This document shows positions 1 through 7,280 of a stretch of 10,994 nucleotides of DNA, piece after piece. Source of the stretch: JASEFH01 sp034679905 (GTDB taxonomy: Archaea; Halobacteriota; Methanomicrobia; Methanomicrobiales; JACTUA01); assembly GCA_034679905.1 (NCBI GenBank), contig JAXDAH010000126.1, positions 1 to 10,994 on the forward strand, in the 5' to 3' direction. Position numbers and translations under genes: made by a program. The stretch's first letter is position 1. Each line of letters opens with the position of its first letter. The notes below the pieces were generated by a model. It was not told the origin of the DNA. It worked only from the letters and a program-made list of their open reading frames with translations, and searched no databases.

Positions 1-182
1 AGCGGGCTATCGGGCGGGCCCGGGTTCCCTATGTCCTCCAGTGCACCCAGAACCCGGACGTGGCGCGTGCAGCGAACCGCGTGCTCTACCTGGAGGCGGG
101 GCGGGTCCGGATGCTGGGGACGCTGGATACGGTGTTTCGCACCGCAGACGCCGATCGGGCAGCATGGGGGTTGCCAGTATGA
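1..182 (+). CDS. ecfA: ECF transporter ATPase, C-terminal fragment (EcfA-like)
   Basis: This is the last roughly 59 codons of an ABC ATPase whose start lies outside the window; the open frame begins at base 3 and stops at TGA 180-182. The visible tail reads like the region after Walker B of CbiO/EcfA proteins: a strand and switch segment (VLQCTQNPDVARAANRV), then LYLEAGRVRMLGT, the usual 'dRV..L..GRv...G' block, and a VF motif typical of ECF ATPases. The position of the H-switch histidine appears to be Gln (CTQNPD where VTHDPE is common). It overlaps the next ATPase gene by four bases (ATGA), and the EcfT gene follows, so this is an A1-A2-T operon in which the ATPase pair would power vitamin or metal uptake at the inner face of the membrane. 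Which of the two family names (EcfA1 or EcfA2) applies cannot be decided from the tail. Confidence 0.8.
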   Translation, partial: RAIGRARVPYVLQCTQNPDVARAANRVLYLEAGRVRMLGTLDTVFRTADADRAAWGLPV

Positions 183-856
183 GAATCACCCTCGATGGCG
201 TCTCCCTGCAGCGGGAGACATGGCAGCTCTTCGCCAGCGGCCGCTTCGATGAAGGCGTCCACCAGGTCAGCGGGCGGGTGGGAAGCGGCAAGTCCACGCT
301 CGCCCGCATGATAGGCGGCCTGCTGAATCCCGAGAAGGGGTGCATCCGCCTGGAGGGGATACGGCGGAGGATGCTCTCGTTCCAGTTTCCCGAGTACCAC
401 GTCACCGAGAGGAGCGTTGCGGGAGAGATCGTCTCCTGGGGCCGCGATCCGGATACGGTGCTCGCCGATGCCGGGCTCACGGGGAGGGGGGGCGAGGACC
501 CTCTCCGCCTCAGCCGCGGGGAACTCAAACGGCTGCACCTCGCATGCATCCTCCAGAACGACTGCGACCTGCTCCTCCTGGACGATCCCTTCTGCTCCCT
601 GGACTGGCGGGGCAGGCGCCAGGTCTGCGACTGGATCGAGCGGCGGCGGCACGGAATCGTCGTCCTCTTCACGAACGAGCGGCGGGTGCTCCCCGGGGTG
701 CGCTGGCAGTGGGAGATGCGCGATGGAGTGCTCCGATCCCTGGATGGGGCCCGCACCCCGGGAGCGGATTCGGCGCCGTTGGCAGACTGGATTGATACGG
801 TTGCGTCCGCCACCGGCCCGGCTGGCAGGGAGGACCGATGCGGGATTCGCGGCTGA
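179..856 (+). CDS. ecfA: ECF transporter ATPase, second copy, with degenerate motifs
   Basis: A 225-residue ABC ATPase, somewhat short for the EcfA family. The ATG at 179 was chosen because it overlaps the preceding stop as ATGA, indicating translational coupling; an in-frame ATG at 164 is less likely. Walker A is intact (GRVGSGKST, residues 32-40) and the Q-loop Gln is at 69. The signature is LSRGE (111-115) instead of LSGGQ. Walker B ends LLLLDDP (131-137), so the catalytic Glu is replaced by Asp136, and the switch region reads FTNE (164-167) with Asn in place of the usual His. The protein should bind ATP, but its own hydrolytic half-site looks weakened, as in asymmetric ABC pairs. Its partners are the preceding ATPase and the following EcfT, whose gene it overlaps by 19 bases. 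The Pro- and Ala-rich C-terminal tail after about residue 190 matches no motif I recognise. Confidence 0.85.
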   Translation: MRITLDGVSLQRETWQLFASGRFDEGVHQVSGRVGSGKSTLARMIGGLLNPEKGCIRLEGIRRRMLSFQFPEYHVTERSVAGEIVSWGRDPDTVLADAGLTGRGGEDPLRLSRGELKRLHLACILQNDCDLLLLDDPFCSLDWRGRRQVCDWIERRRHGIVVLFTNERRVLPGVRWQWEMRDGVLRSLDGARTPGADSAPLADWIDTVASATGPAGREDRCGIRG

Positions 857-1500
857 GGCTGCTCGCCACGGTCGTCCTCTCCATCGCAGCCTACTGCAGC
901 CTGGCAGGAGCGGCGGCTGCAGCCGTCTGGTGGCTCCTCTTCAGCGGGAGGATGCGATCCCTCTCCCACCCCCGGGCGCTCCTGGCGTTCGTCGCCCTTC
1001 TCGCCGTCTTCTCCGCTGCCCTCCAGCTCAGCGGCGGGGACGGCATCTCCTACCTGGTGCGATTCTCGGTCATCGCTCTGATCGCCGCCTGGGCGTTTGC
1101 CGACCGGCAGCCGGGCGAGCTCCTGGATCTCTCCACCTGGTGCCTGGGGGAGCGGATCGGGTTTGAGGTCGGGCTCGTGGCAGAGATGAGCATGCGATCG
1201 CTGGAGGTGATAGCAGAGGACTTCGAGCGGATCCGCCAGGCTCAAAGCATCAAGGGGATGCGGTGGGGGGCGCGGAGCCTCGTGCCGGCCGTATCCGCGC
1301 TGATCCACACCGAGCTGGAGCGGGCGGAGGATCAGGCAGATCTCCTTGCAGTGCGGGGCTACCGCAGGGGCGGCACCTCCCGCCCCTGCTTCTTCCGCGA
1401 GCCGCTGGATGTGGTGGGTGCCGCATCCGCATTTCTGGTTGGATTGACGCTTTTAGTGCCAGCTGGTGATATTTTTATACTTTTACAAAGAAGTTTTTAG
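838..1500 (+). CDS. ecfT: ECF transporter transmembrane subunit (EcfT/CbiQ family)
   Basis: A 220-residue membrane protein, a little shorter than typical EcfT. Hydrophobic segments lie at about residues 8-35, 44-62, 67-87 and 193-216. The cytoplasmic region between about 125 and 180 carries the two coupling-helix motifs that contact the ATPases: FERIRQAQSIKG (129-140), where the usual Ala-Arg-Gly is relaxed to I-K-G, and ERAEDQADLLAVRG ending at 174, the standard second motif with Arg173-Gly174. It overlaps the upstream ATPase gene, so the operon is A-A-T. The S component that defines the substrate is not visible and may lie upstream of the window. Family assignment is firm; the substrate is inferred only from the neighbouring biotin-dependent enzyme. 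The last codons are AT-rich because they overlap the promoter of pycB. Confidence 0.85.
   Translation: MRDSRLRLLATVVLSIAAYCSLAGAAAAAVWWLLFSGRMRSLSHPRALLAFVALLAVFSAALQLSGGDGISYLVRFSVIALIAAWAFADRQPGELLDLSTWCLGERIGFEVGLVAEMSMRSLEVIAEDFERIRQAQSIKGMRWGARSLVPAVSALIHTELERAEDQADLLAVRGYRRGGTSRPCFFREPLDVVGAASAFLVGLTLLVPAGDIFILLQRSF
1472..1480 (+). promoter_or_regulatory. Probable TATA box for pycBA, inside the end of ecfT
   Basis: The T/A-rich run TTTTTATAC stands out in GC-rich surroundings and lies about 65 bases before the pycB start. A start of transcription about 25 bases downstream would fall near 1502-1505, just after the ecfT stop, leaving a leader of about 36 bases that contains the pycB ribosome binding site (GGAG, 1530-1533). 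Position and composition are seen directly; promoter activity is inferred. Confidence 0.5.
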
Positions 1501-1540
1501 GGACTCTACTGCATAACAATCCTCAGTCCGGAGATCTCAG

Positions 1541-3276
1541 ATGAATATCAGCAGTTCTTCCCGAGTGCGAATCACCGATACCACGCTGAGGGATGCCCAC
1601 CAATCGCTCATCGCCACCCGGTTGAGGACAGAAGATCTCCTTCCCCTGGCGCGAACCCTGGACGAGATCGGTTTCTTCTCCGTCGAGGCCTGGGGCGGAG
1701 CGACCTTTGACTCCGCGATCCGGTTCTTGAACGACGACCCCTGGGAGCGCCTGCGGAGCCTCAAGGAGGAGCTGAAAAAGACGCCTATCCAGATGCTTCT
1801 CCGCGGACAGAACCTCGTCGGCTACCGCCACTACCCCGACGACGTGGTGGAACGGTTCGTCGACGCTGCCTGCAGGAACGGCGTGGATGTCTTTCGGGTT
1901 TTCGATGCCTTAAACGACATCCGCAATATGCAGAAGTCGATGGAGGAGGTGAAATCGAGAGGCGCCCACCTCCAGGGAGCCATCTGCTATACGCTCAGCC
2001 CGGTGCACACCATCCCCGCCTTCATCGAGATGGCCCGGAAGCTCTACAGCCTGGAGTGCGACTCGATCTGCATCAAGGATATGGCCGGGCTGATCATGCC
2101 CGAGGCGGCGCGGGACCTGATCTGCGGTATCAAAGACGAGATGGACATTCCGGTGAACCTCCACTCCCACTCCACGAGCGGCGTCGCCTCGATGAGCTAC
2201 CAGGCGGCGGTCGAGGCCGGGGTGGATATCCTGGACACCGCCATGTCGCCGTTCGCCCTCGGGACGTCGCAGCCTCCCACCGAGAGCACGGTCGCCGCCC
2301 TCGCCGGCACGCCGCGGGACACGGACATCGATCTCGTTGCCCTCCGGAAGGTGCGCAATCAGTGCCTGCGGATCCGCGAGAAGTATGCCGGCCTGATCAG
2401 CCCCATCACCGAGCGGGTGGACAGCGACGTGCTGATCTACCAGCTGCCGGGCGGGATGATCTCCAACCTCTACTCCCAGCTCAAAGAGCAGGATGCCCTG
2501 AACCGCCTGGAGGATGTCTTTGCAGAGATCCCGCGGGTGCGGGAGGATCTCGGGTATCCCCCGCTCGTGACCCCGACAAGCCAGATCGTGGGCACCCAGG
2601 CGGTCATCAACGTGCTCGTGGGCGGCGAACGCTACCAGAGCGTGACGAACGAGGTGAAGGACTACGTGCGGGGGCTCTACGGCAAATCACCGTCGCCCAT
2701 CCGCGACGAGATCCGGGAGCGAATCATCGGCAGCGATCCCGCCATCACGGTGCGGCCGGCGGATCTGCTCGAGCCGATGTACGAGAAGATGAAGCGGGAT
2801 GCGGTGAAGGCGGGGCTCGTCAAGAAGGAGGAGGACGTCCTCACCTACATCCTCTACCCGGCCATCGCTCCCGCCTTCCTGCGGGGCGAGCGCAAAGCGG
2901 AGACCCTGCCGGTAAAGGAGGCGGAGATCAAGCCGTCCGTGGATCTCCCGAGCAGCATGGAGGTGGAGGTCGACGGCGAGATCTTCTCCGTGCGGATCCT
3001 CACCGTGGAAGGATCCGCGGTAGCATCGACGCAAAAACCTCACGAGAAGATCCCCCGCGGCGAGATGGAAGGCGGCGTGAAGAGCAACATGCAGGGCATG
3101 GTGCTCGAGGTGGTGGCATCGAGCGGCACCAGGGTCAACAAAGGGGACGTCCTGATCGTTCTTGAGGCGATGAAGATGGAGAACCCGATTCACAGCCCGC
3201 GGGACGGCAGGGTCGGGGAGATATTCGTGAACCAGGGGGATGTGGTGCAGCCCGGCGACGTGCTGCTGATGATCGA

Positions 3277-3280
<4 letters not shown>
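1541..3280 (+). CDS. pycB: Pyruvate carboxylase subunit B (carboxyltransferase and biotinyl domains)
   Basis: A 579-residue protein that moves carboxyl groups from carboxybiotin to pyruvate, giving oxaloacetate for anabolism in the cytoplasm. The N-terminal carboxyltransferase barrel has TDTTLRDAHQS (12-22, metal ligand Asp18), the carbamylated-lysine site ICIKDMAG (Lys179) and the metal-binding HSH (His208, His210). A conserved PYC/OADA domain follows to about residue 460, then a linker, then a biotinyl domain with EAMKMENP, making Lys545 the biotin attachment site. The start ATG is preceded by GGAG at 1530-1533 with seven bases between. The same architecture occurs in the alpha subunit of oxaloacetate decarboxylase, but the adjacent biotin carboxylase gene and the lack of beta and gamma membrane subunits favour pyruvate carboxylase. 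The gene is translationally coupled to pycA by an ATGA overlap. Confidence 0.95.
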
Positions 3281-4755
<1,475 letters not shown>

Positions 4756-4780
4756 GCCCGCCGAATCAAGGACCTATAGG

Positions 4781-4788
4781 TTTATTAG
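4781..4788 (+). promoter_or_regulatory. Probable TATA box of the tRNA gene
   Basis: TTTATTAG lies 28-35 bases upstream of the first base of the tRNA, the right distance for an archaeal box A, in a short AT-richer interval between pycA and the tRNA. A second AT-rich string (CTATAG, 4774-4779) sits just before it and could contribute. Confidence 0.5.
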
Positions 4789-4815
4789 GGTTTCCGGCCA
4801 AACCATTTAGTCCGG

Positions 4816-4925
4816 GCTGCGGTGGCCTAGCTGGTTAGGGCGCCAGACTCATAGGGTTTTTGAGCGACAAAAGCGCCATCATCTGGGATATCTGGAGATC
4901 GCGGGTTCGGATCCCGCCCGCAGCA
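4816..4925 (+). tRNA. tRNA-Met (CAT), intron-containing
   Basis: A full cloverleaf can be drawn. The acceptor stem GCTGCGG (4816-4822) pairs with CCGCAGC (4918-4924), with A at the discriminator position 4925. The D arm is GCCT/GGGC. The anticodon stem CCAGA (4843-4847) pairs with TCTGG (4891-4895), and the anticodon is CAT (4850-4852). The T arm is GCGGG-TTCGGAT-CCCGC (4901-4917). The loop is interrupted between positions 37 and 38 by a 36-base intron; the mature tRNA is 74 bases without encoded CCA. An intron at this position is common in archaeal elongator tRNA-Met. A CAT anticodon could also belong to tRNA-Ile2 (after agmatidine modification) or to initiator tRNA. The first acceptor pair G-C is unlike the usual archaeal initiator, so elongator Met is preferred but Ile2 is not excluded. 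Confidence 0.92.
4854..4889 (+). other. tRNA intron with canonical bulge-helix-bulge splice sites
   Basis: The exon-intron borders fold into the motif cut by the archaeal splicing endonuclease. The 4-bp helix CTCA (4848-4851) pairs with TGGG (4884-4887, one T-G wobble). It is flanked by the 3-base bulges TAG (4852-4854) and ATA (4888-4890). Cutting after the second base of each bulge removes exactly 36 bases and restores a normal 7-base anticodon loop. No open frame or box C/D guide motif is visible in the intron. Confidence 0.85.
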
Positions 4926-4957
4926 TCGGTTTTAACTTCCTATCTCATCTTTATGTA

Positions 4958-5010
4958 CGGTCCTTCCCGAGCCTCCTGTATGAAGAGTTCTGAGGCTCCC
5001 GAGAGGACCG
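4958..5010 (+). other. Long imperfect hairpin downstream of the tRNA
   Basis: CGGTCCT (4958-4964) pairs with AGGACCG (5004-5010), and inside it GAGCCTC (4969-4975) pairs perfectly with GAGGCTC (4992-4998), separated by a small internal loop and closed by a 16-base loop. Fourteen Watson-Crick pairs are hard to explain by chance in one place. No T-run follows, so a simple terminator is doubtful. A structured trailer or a small RNA is possible; the TATA-like string CTTTATGTA just upstream (4949-4957) is probably too close to be its promoter. It begins the 333 bp gene-free stretch 4926-5258, which also holds the hairpin at 5144-5171 and the palindrome at 5178-5191. Confidence 0.45.
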
Positions 5011-5143
5011 ATCCATTCAGGTTATCCGTTCTGCCTCAACATCCTCCGGTATTTGTCGCCGAACTGCGTTTGACACGGGGTCGCAGTCGCAGGTTCTCCT
5101 CTCTCCTCGTTGTGGATGTTGTCGCAGATTGTCTACTACCGCT

Positions 5144-5171
5144 GTGCTGTCCCGTGACGGGATAGCGGCAC
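5144..5171 (+). other. GC-rich hairpin in the upstream region of the 5259 gene
   Basis: GTGCTGTCCCG (5144-5154) pairs with CGGGATAGC plus CAC (5158-5171), with one G-T pair, a two-base GG bulge and a TGA loop. It is followed directly by a perfect palindrome, not by a T-tract, so it does not look like a standard terminator. Role unknown. Confidence 0.4.
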
Positions 5172-5177
5172 CCGGAT

Positions 5178-5191
5178 GATACTGCAGTATC
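5178..5191. promoter_or_regulatory. 14-bp perfect palindrome, possible operator
   Basis: GATACTGCAGTATC is identical to its reverse complement. It sits 37 bases before the proposed TATA box of the next gene, upstream of where TBP and TFB would bind, a position suited to an activator or other dimeric DNA-binding protein. A hairpin with no loop is unlikely, so a protein site is the better reading. No second copy was seen in the window. Confidence 0.35.
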
Positions 5192-5227
5192 TTGTGCTCC
5201 CAGTCGCAGGTCGTTCACAGAAAACCC

Positions 5228-5236
5228 TTTAATGTA
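5228..5236 (+). promoter_or_regulatory. Probable TATA box for the 5259 gene
   Basis: TTTAATGTA is centred about 27 bases before the ATG at 5259. An archaeal start site about 25 bases downstream would fall at or within a few bases of the start codon, which implies a leaderless or nearly leaderless message. A purine run GGGGAG (5251-5256) also lies only two bases before the ATG, too close for a normal ribosome binding site. Confidence 0.5.
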
Positions 5237-5258
5237 TCACCGGATGTGAAGGGGAGTA

Positions 5259-6557
5259 ATGACTGCAGAGATCGTTATCATGAATAAGGAGGCAGTCGCG
5301 GTCGCTGCCGACAGCGCCCTCAGCATCATGGCCGGCGAGACCCGTCGTCCCCAGAAGATTCTCACATCCGCCATGAAAATCTTCGACATCTCCCCGGACC
5401 ACGCCCTGTGCATCATGACGTTCAACTATGCCACGTTCATGGGGATACCCTGGGAGACGATCATCGACCAGTTCAGAAAAAAAGTCAGGAGCACGCCTTT
5501 CCCTCACACGGCGGATTGTGCCTCTGCATTTATCGAATACCTCTCCAAGGATACAGAGATCATCTCGTTAAAAGCGCAGGAGGCCTTCTTCGTCGCTCGT
5601 GCCTATTCGTACTTCCGCTTTATCCAGATTCAGATCCAAGACCGCACCAGCCAGTTTCTAAAAGACCATGGAAAAATCGAGAATGGAGATACGATCCGGA
5701 TCGCACACGGCGTGGTTGCGGAGATAGTCGATCGGCTGCGAGCCGCACCATGCATCCCCTCGATGACCGAACGGGATGCAGATGCCCTGAACGCGATGTA
5801 CCACGAGAAGATCGAAAAAGCTCTTCAGGAGACCTTCGCTCAGACTTCTCTCGACGACGAGACAGTTGCCTGGTTGACGTCTCTGCCTGGACTCTTTTTT
5901 ACCAGGTCTATCGGTGCAGCCGATCCACTCTGGGACAACTTTTCAGGCATCGTCATTACGGGATTCGGGGCACGGGATACATTTCCATCGCTCGTCTCAT
6001 TCTGGATCGAAGGTCGGTTCAACCAGAAAGTGCGTCACACCGTCAAACGGGATCTTAAAATCGATATCGATGCCGCATCGGTGATTGTACCGTTTGCCCA
6101 GCATGAGGTGGTTGATACATTTCTCTCGGGCATAGATCCGTTCATCGAAGTGAAGCTCCTGGACGATCTTACTTCCATGCTCCGCCAGTATACGGATTCG
6201 ATCATCGACAGGTTGGCGCAATGCCCCGAAGAGGATAAGGCATCGCTTAAAGAGGAGTACCAGACAGACAGCGGAAAGATTGCTCAAGAGCTGACCGGCC
6301 GTCTGAATACGCTCAAGTCCGCGAATTACCTGCCAATCGTCGACCTGGTCATGTCGTCTCCAAAGTCCGAGCTCGCTTCGATGGCCGAATCGCTGGTCAA
6401 CCTTACCACCCTGAAGCGGAAGATCTCTCTAGAGGCGGAGACGGTTGGTGGGCCCGTGGACGTGGTGGTCATCTCCAAGAGTGACTGCCTTGTATGGATC
6501 AAGAAGAAGCAGTACTTCCCCCGCGAGCTCAATCCCGGGGGGTATTACAACAGGTGA
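5259..6557 (+). CDS. Uncharacterised protein with proteasome-like (Ntn hydrolase) N-terminus
   Basis: A 432-residue soluble protein without signal peptide or membrane segments. The start reads MTAEIVIMNKEAVAVAADSALS. After loss of Met, Thr would be residue 1 and the Asp of AADS would be residue 17, the same spacing as the Thr1 nucleophile and Asp17 of HslV and proteasome beta subunits. A Lys followed by I-F-x-I (Lys40 counting Met) occupies the place of Lys33 with about six extra residues before it. The N-terminal part (to about 75) ends in FNYATFMGIPWETI, where proteasomes have a Gly-rich turn and helix. The middle (about 100-350) is helical and charged and resembles nothing I can name. The end (GGPVDVVVISKSDCLVWIKKKQYF, of which the core is VVVISKSD) looks like a closing beta pair of the same fold. 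Far longer than HslV (about 175) or proteasome subunits. It has its own promoter, no operon partner, and visibly lower GC than pycBA. An Ntn hydrolase is an inference; substrate and role are unknown. Confidence 0.75.
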   Translation: MTAEIVIMNKEAVAVAADSALSIMAGETRRPQKILTSAMKIFDISPDHALCIMTFNYATFMGIPWETIIDQFRKKVRSTPFPHTADCASAFIEYLSKDTEIISLKAQEAFFVARAYSYFRFIQIQIQDRTSQFLKDHGKIENGDTIRIAHGVVAEIVDRLRAAPCIPSMTERDADALNAMYHEKIEKALQETFAQTSLDDETVAWLTSLPGLFFTRSIGAADPLWDNFSGIVITGFGARDTFPSLVSFWIEGRFNQKVRHTVKRDLKIDIDAASVIVPFAQHEVVDTFLSGIDPFIEVKLLDDLTSMLRQYTDSIIDRLAQCPEEDKASLKEEYQTDSGKIAQELTGRLNTLKSANYLPIVDLVMSSPKSELASMAESLVNLTTLKRKISLEAETVGGPVDVVVISKSDCLVWIKKKQYFPRELNPGGYYNR

Positions 6558-6725
6558 TACTGTCCTGCTATCATTAGAAAGTATTCGGGCTCTGTCGAAA
6601 CGCGCATAATCCGAAGATTCGAGCATATCGGATGAAAAAGTGCCTATCTTTTACTAAATCCTCATCTGGAGCATGTTGACAGTCTTCTGGTATTTTACGG
6701 GGAGTAGCGAGGCCCGGACGCTTTC

Positions 6726-6775
6726 GTGCGATAGAGAGGCTTCGGGATTCCTAGCCCATTACGGGCCTATCGCAC
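6726..6775. repeat. 9-bp perfect inverted repeat around a 32-base spacer
   Basis: GTGCGATAG (6726-6734) and CTATCGCAC (6767-6775) are exact reverse complements. The spacer contains a smaller GCCC/GGGC hairpin. It sits five bases before the REP-like cluster and may be part of the same element. Confidence 0.55.
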
Positions 6776-6780
6776 TATTT

Positions 6781-6836
6781 CTCTCCCCTCACCGAGGGGA
6801 GGGGGCGGCCCCGCAGGGGCTACGGGGAGGGGAGAG
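6781..6836. repeat. REP-like GC-rich palindrome cluster
   Basis: CTCTCCCCTCACCG (6781-6794) pairs with CGGGGAGGGGAGAG (6823-6836) with a single mismatch. Two perfect hairpins are also possible: CCCCTC-ACC-GAGGGG (6785-6799) and, inside the long arms, GCCCC-GCA-GGGGC (6808-6820). The mix of nested and alternative hairpins in a gene-free region is typical of dispersed palindromic repeats (REP, MITE-like). Only one copy is present here, so its repetitive nature is inferred. Confidence 0.6.
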
Positions 6837-7233
6837 TCGAAGCCAGAGGATCGTAACCGACGGAATATCCGTGGAACAGGTGAAAAAATACGCCGGATGG
6901 CTTTCTATAGAGCAGCAGTTGCCCACGACCACCTACACCAGGAATCTCATTGATCCTAGTATCATGGAATCGCCTTTGCCAGGTGATCCTGGAGATCCCG
7001 ATGAGATCGGATGCTGGCATTCTGATCCCCAGAATCGTCCTTATTTCTAACGACCTTATTCTTCAAGCGCCTTTATATCTCGGTCGATAGAGCATGTCTC
7101 AGGTAATCCAGACAAGACTGAAGAGGGAGGTCCCGTACTCGACTCCCACTGAAGGCTTGCTTTCAACTCTTCTCGAATCGCCGCTTCCAACATTTCATCA
7201 CCCGCCCGGGGTTCTGCCCCTCCGTGGATTATG

Positions 7234-7242
7234 TTTATATGC
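7234..7242 (+). promoter_or_regulatory. Probable TATA box for the DUF998-like gene
   Basis: TTTATATGC lies in an AT-rich patch. A transcription start about 25 bases downstream would be near 7263, about 18 bases before the proposed GTG start at 7281. Confidence 0.5.
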
Positions 7243-7280
7243 ATACCCCTTGCCACTTGCATGATAGCCCTAAACCCGCA

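Larger units (their letters stand above)
6558..7233. other. Gene-free stretch with inverted repeats
   Basis: Neither strand holds a convincing gene. Short open frames at 6673-7050 (+) and 7056-7262 (-) have no recognisable motifs, no ribosome binding site, and the first runs straight through the palindromes below. A 6-bp inverted repeat ATCCGA/TCGGAT (6609-6614, 6628-6633) followed by a short T-run near 6649 could end the upstream transcript. The remainder holds the two inverted-repeat features listed separately, and about 400 bp (6840-7230) in which nothing could be identified; it may be decayed coding DNA. Confidence 0.5.

Noticed and set aside
7..1308. Long minus-strand open frame of 433 codons
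   Set aside because: It lies opposite the three ECF genes, is Pro/Arg/Ser-rich without motifs, and arises from high GC content.
4860..5165. Plus-strand open frame of 101 codons
   Set aside because: It begins inside the tRNA intron, has no ribosome binding site, and runs through the hairpins.
4926..7000. Tandem duplication of the tRNA 3' end (attachment site)
   Set aside because: No copy of the T-arm and acceptor end was found downstream in the window.
6673..7050. Plus-strand open frame of 125 codons, with a stretch (VKKYAGWLSIEQQ) faintly like an integrase tail
   Set aside because: No catalytic Arg, His or Tyr pattern can be laid out, and the frame crosses the palindrome cluster; chance is more likely.
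6587..7095. GCTCTGTCGA near 6588 and its near reverse complement near 7082, resembling insertion-sequence ends
   Set aside because: Only about ten bases match, no transposase remains are visible between them, and no target duplication was found.
7056..7262. Minus-strand open frame of 68 codons
   Set aside because: It overlaps the promoter of the DUF998-like gene, has no recognised domain and no upstream signal.
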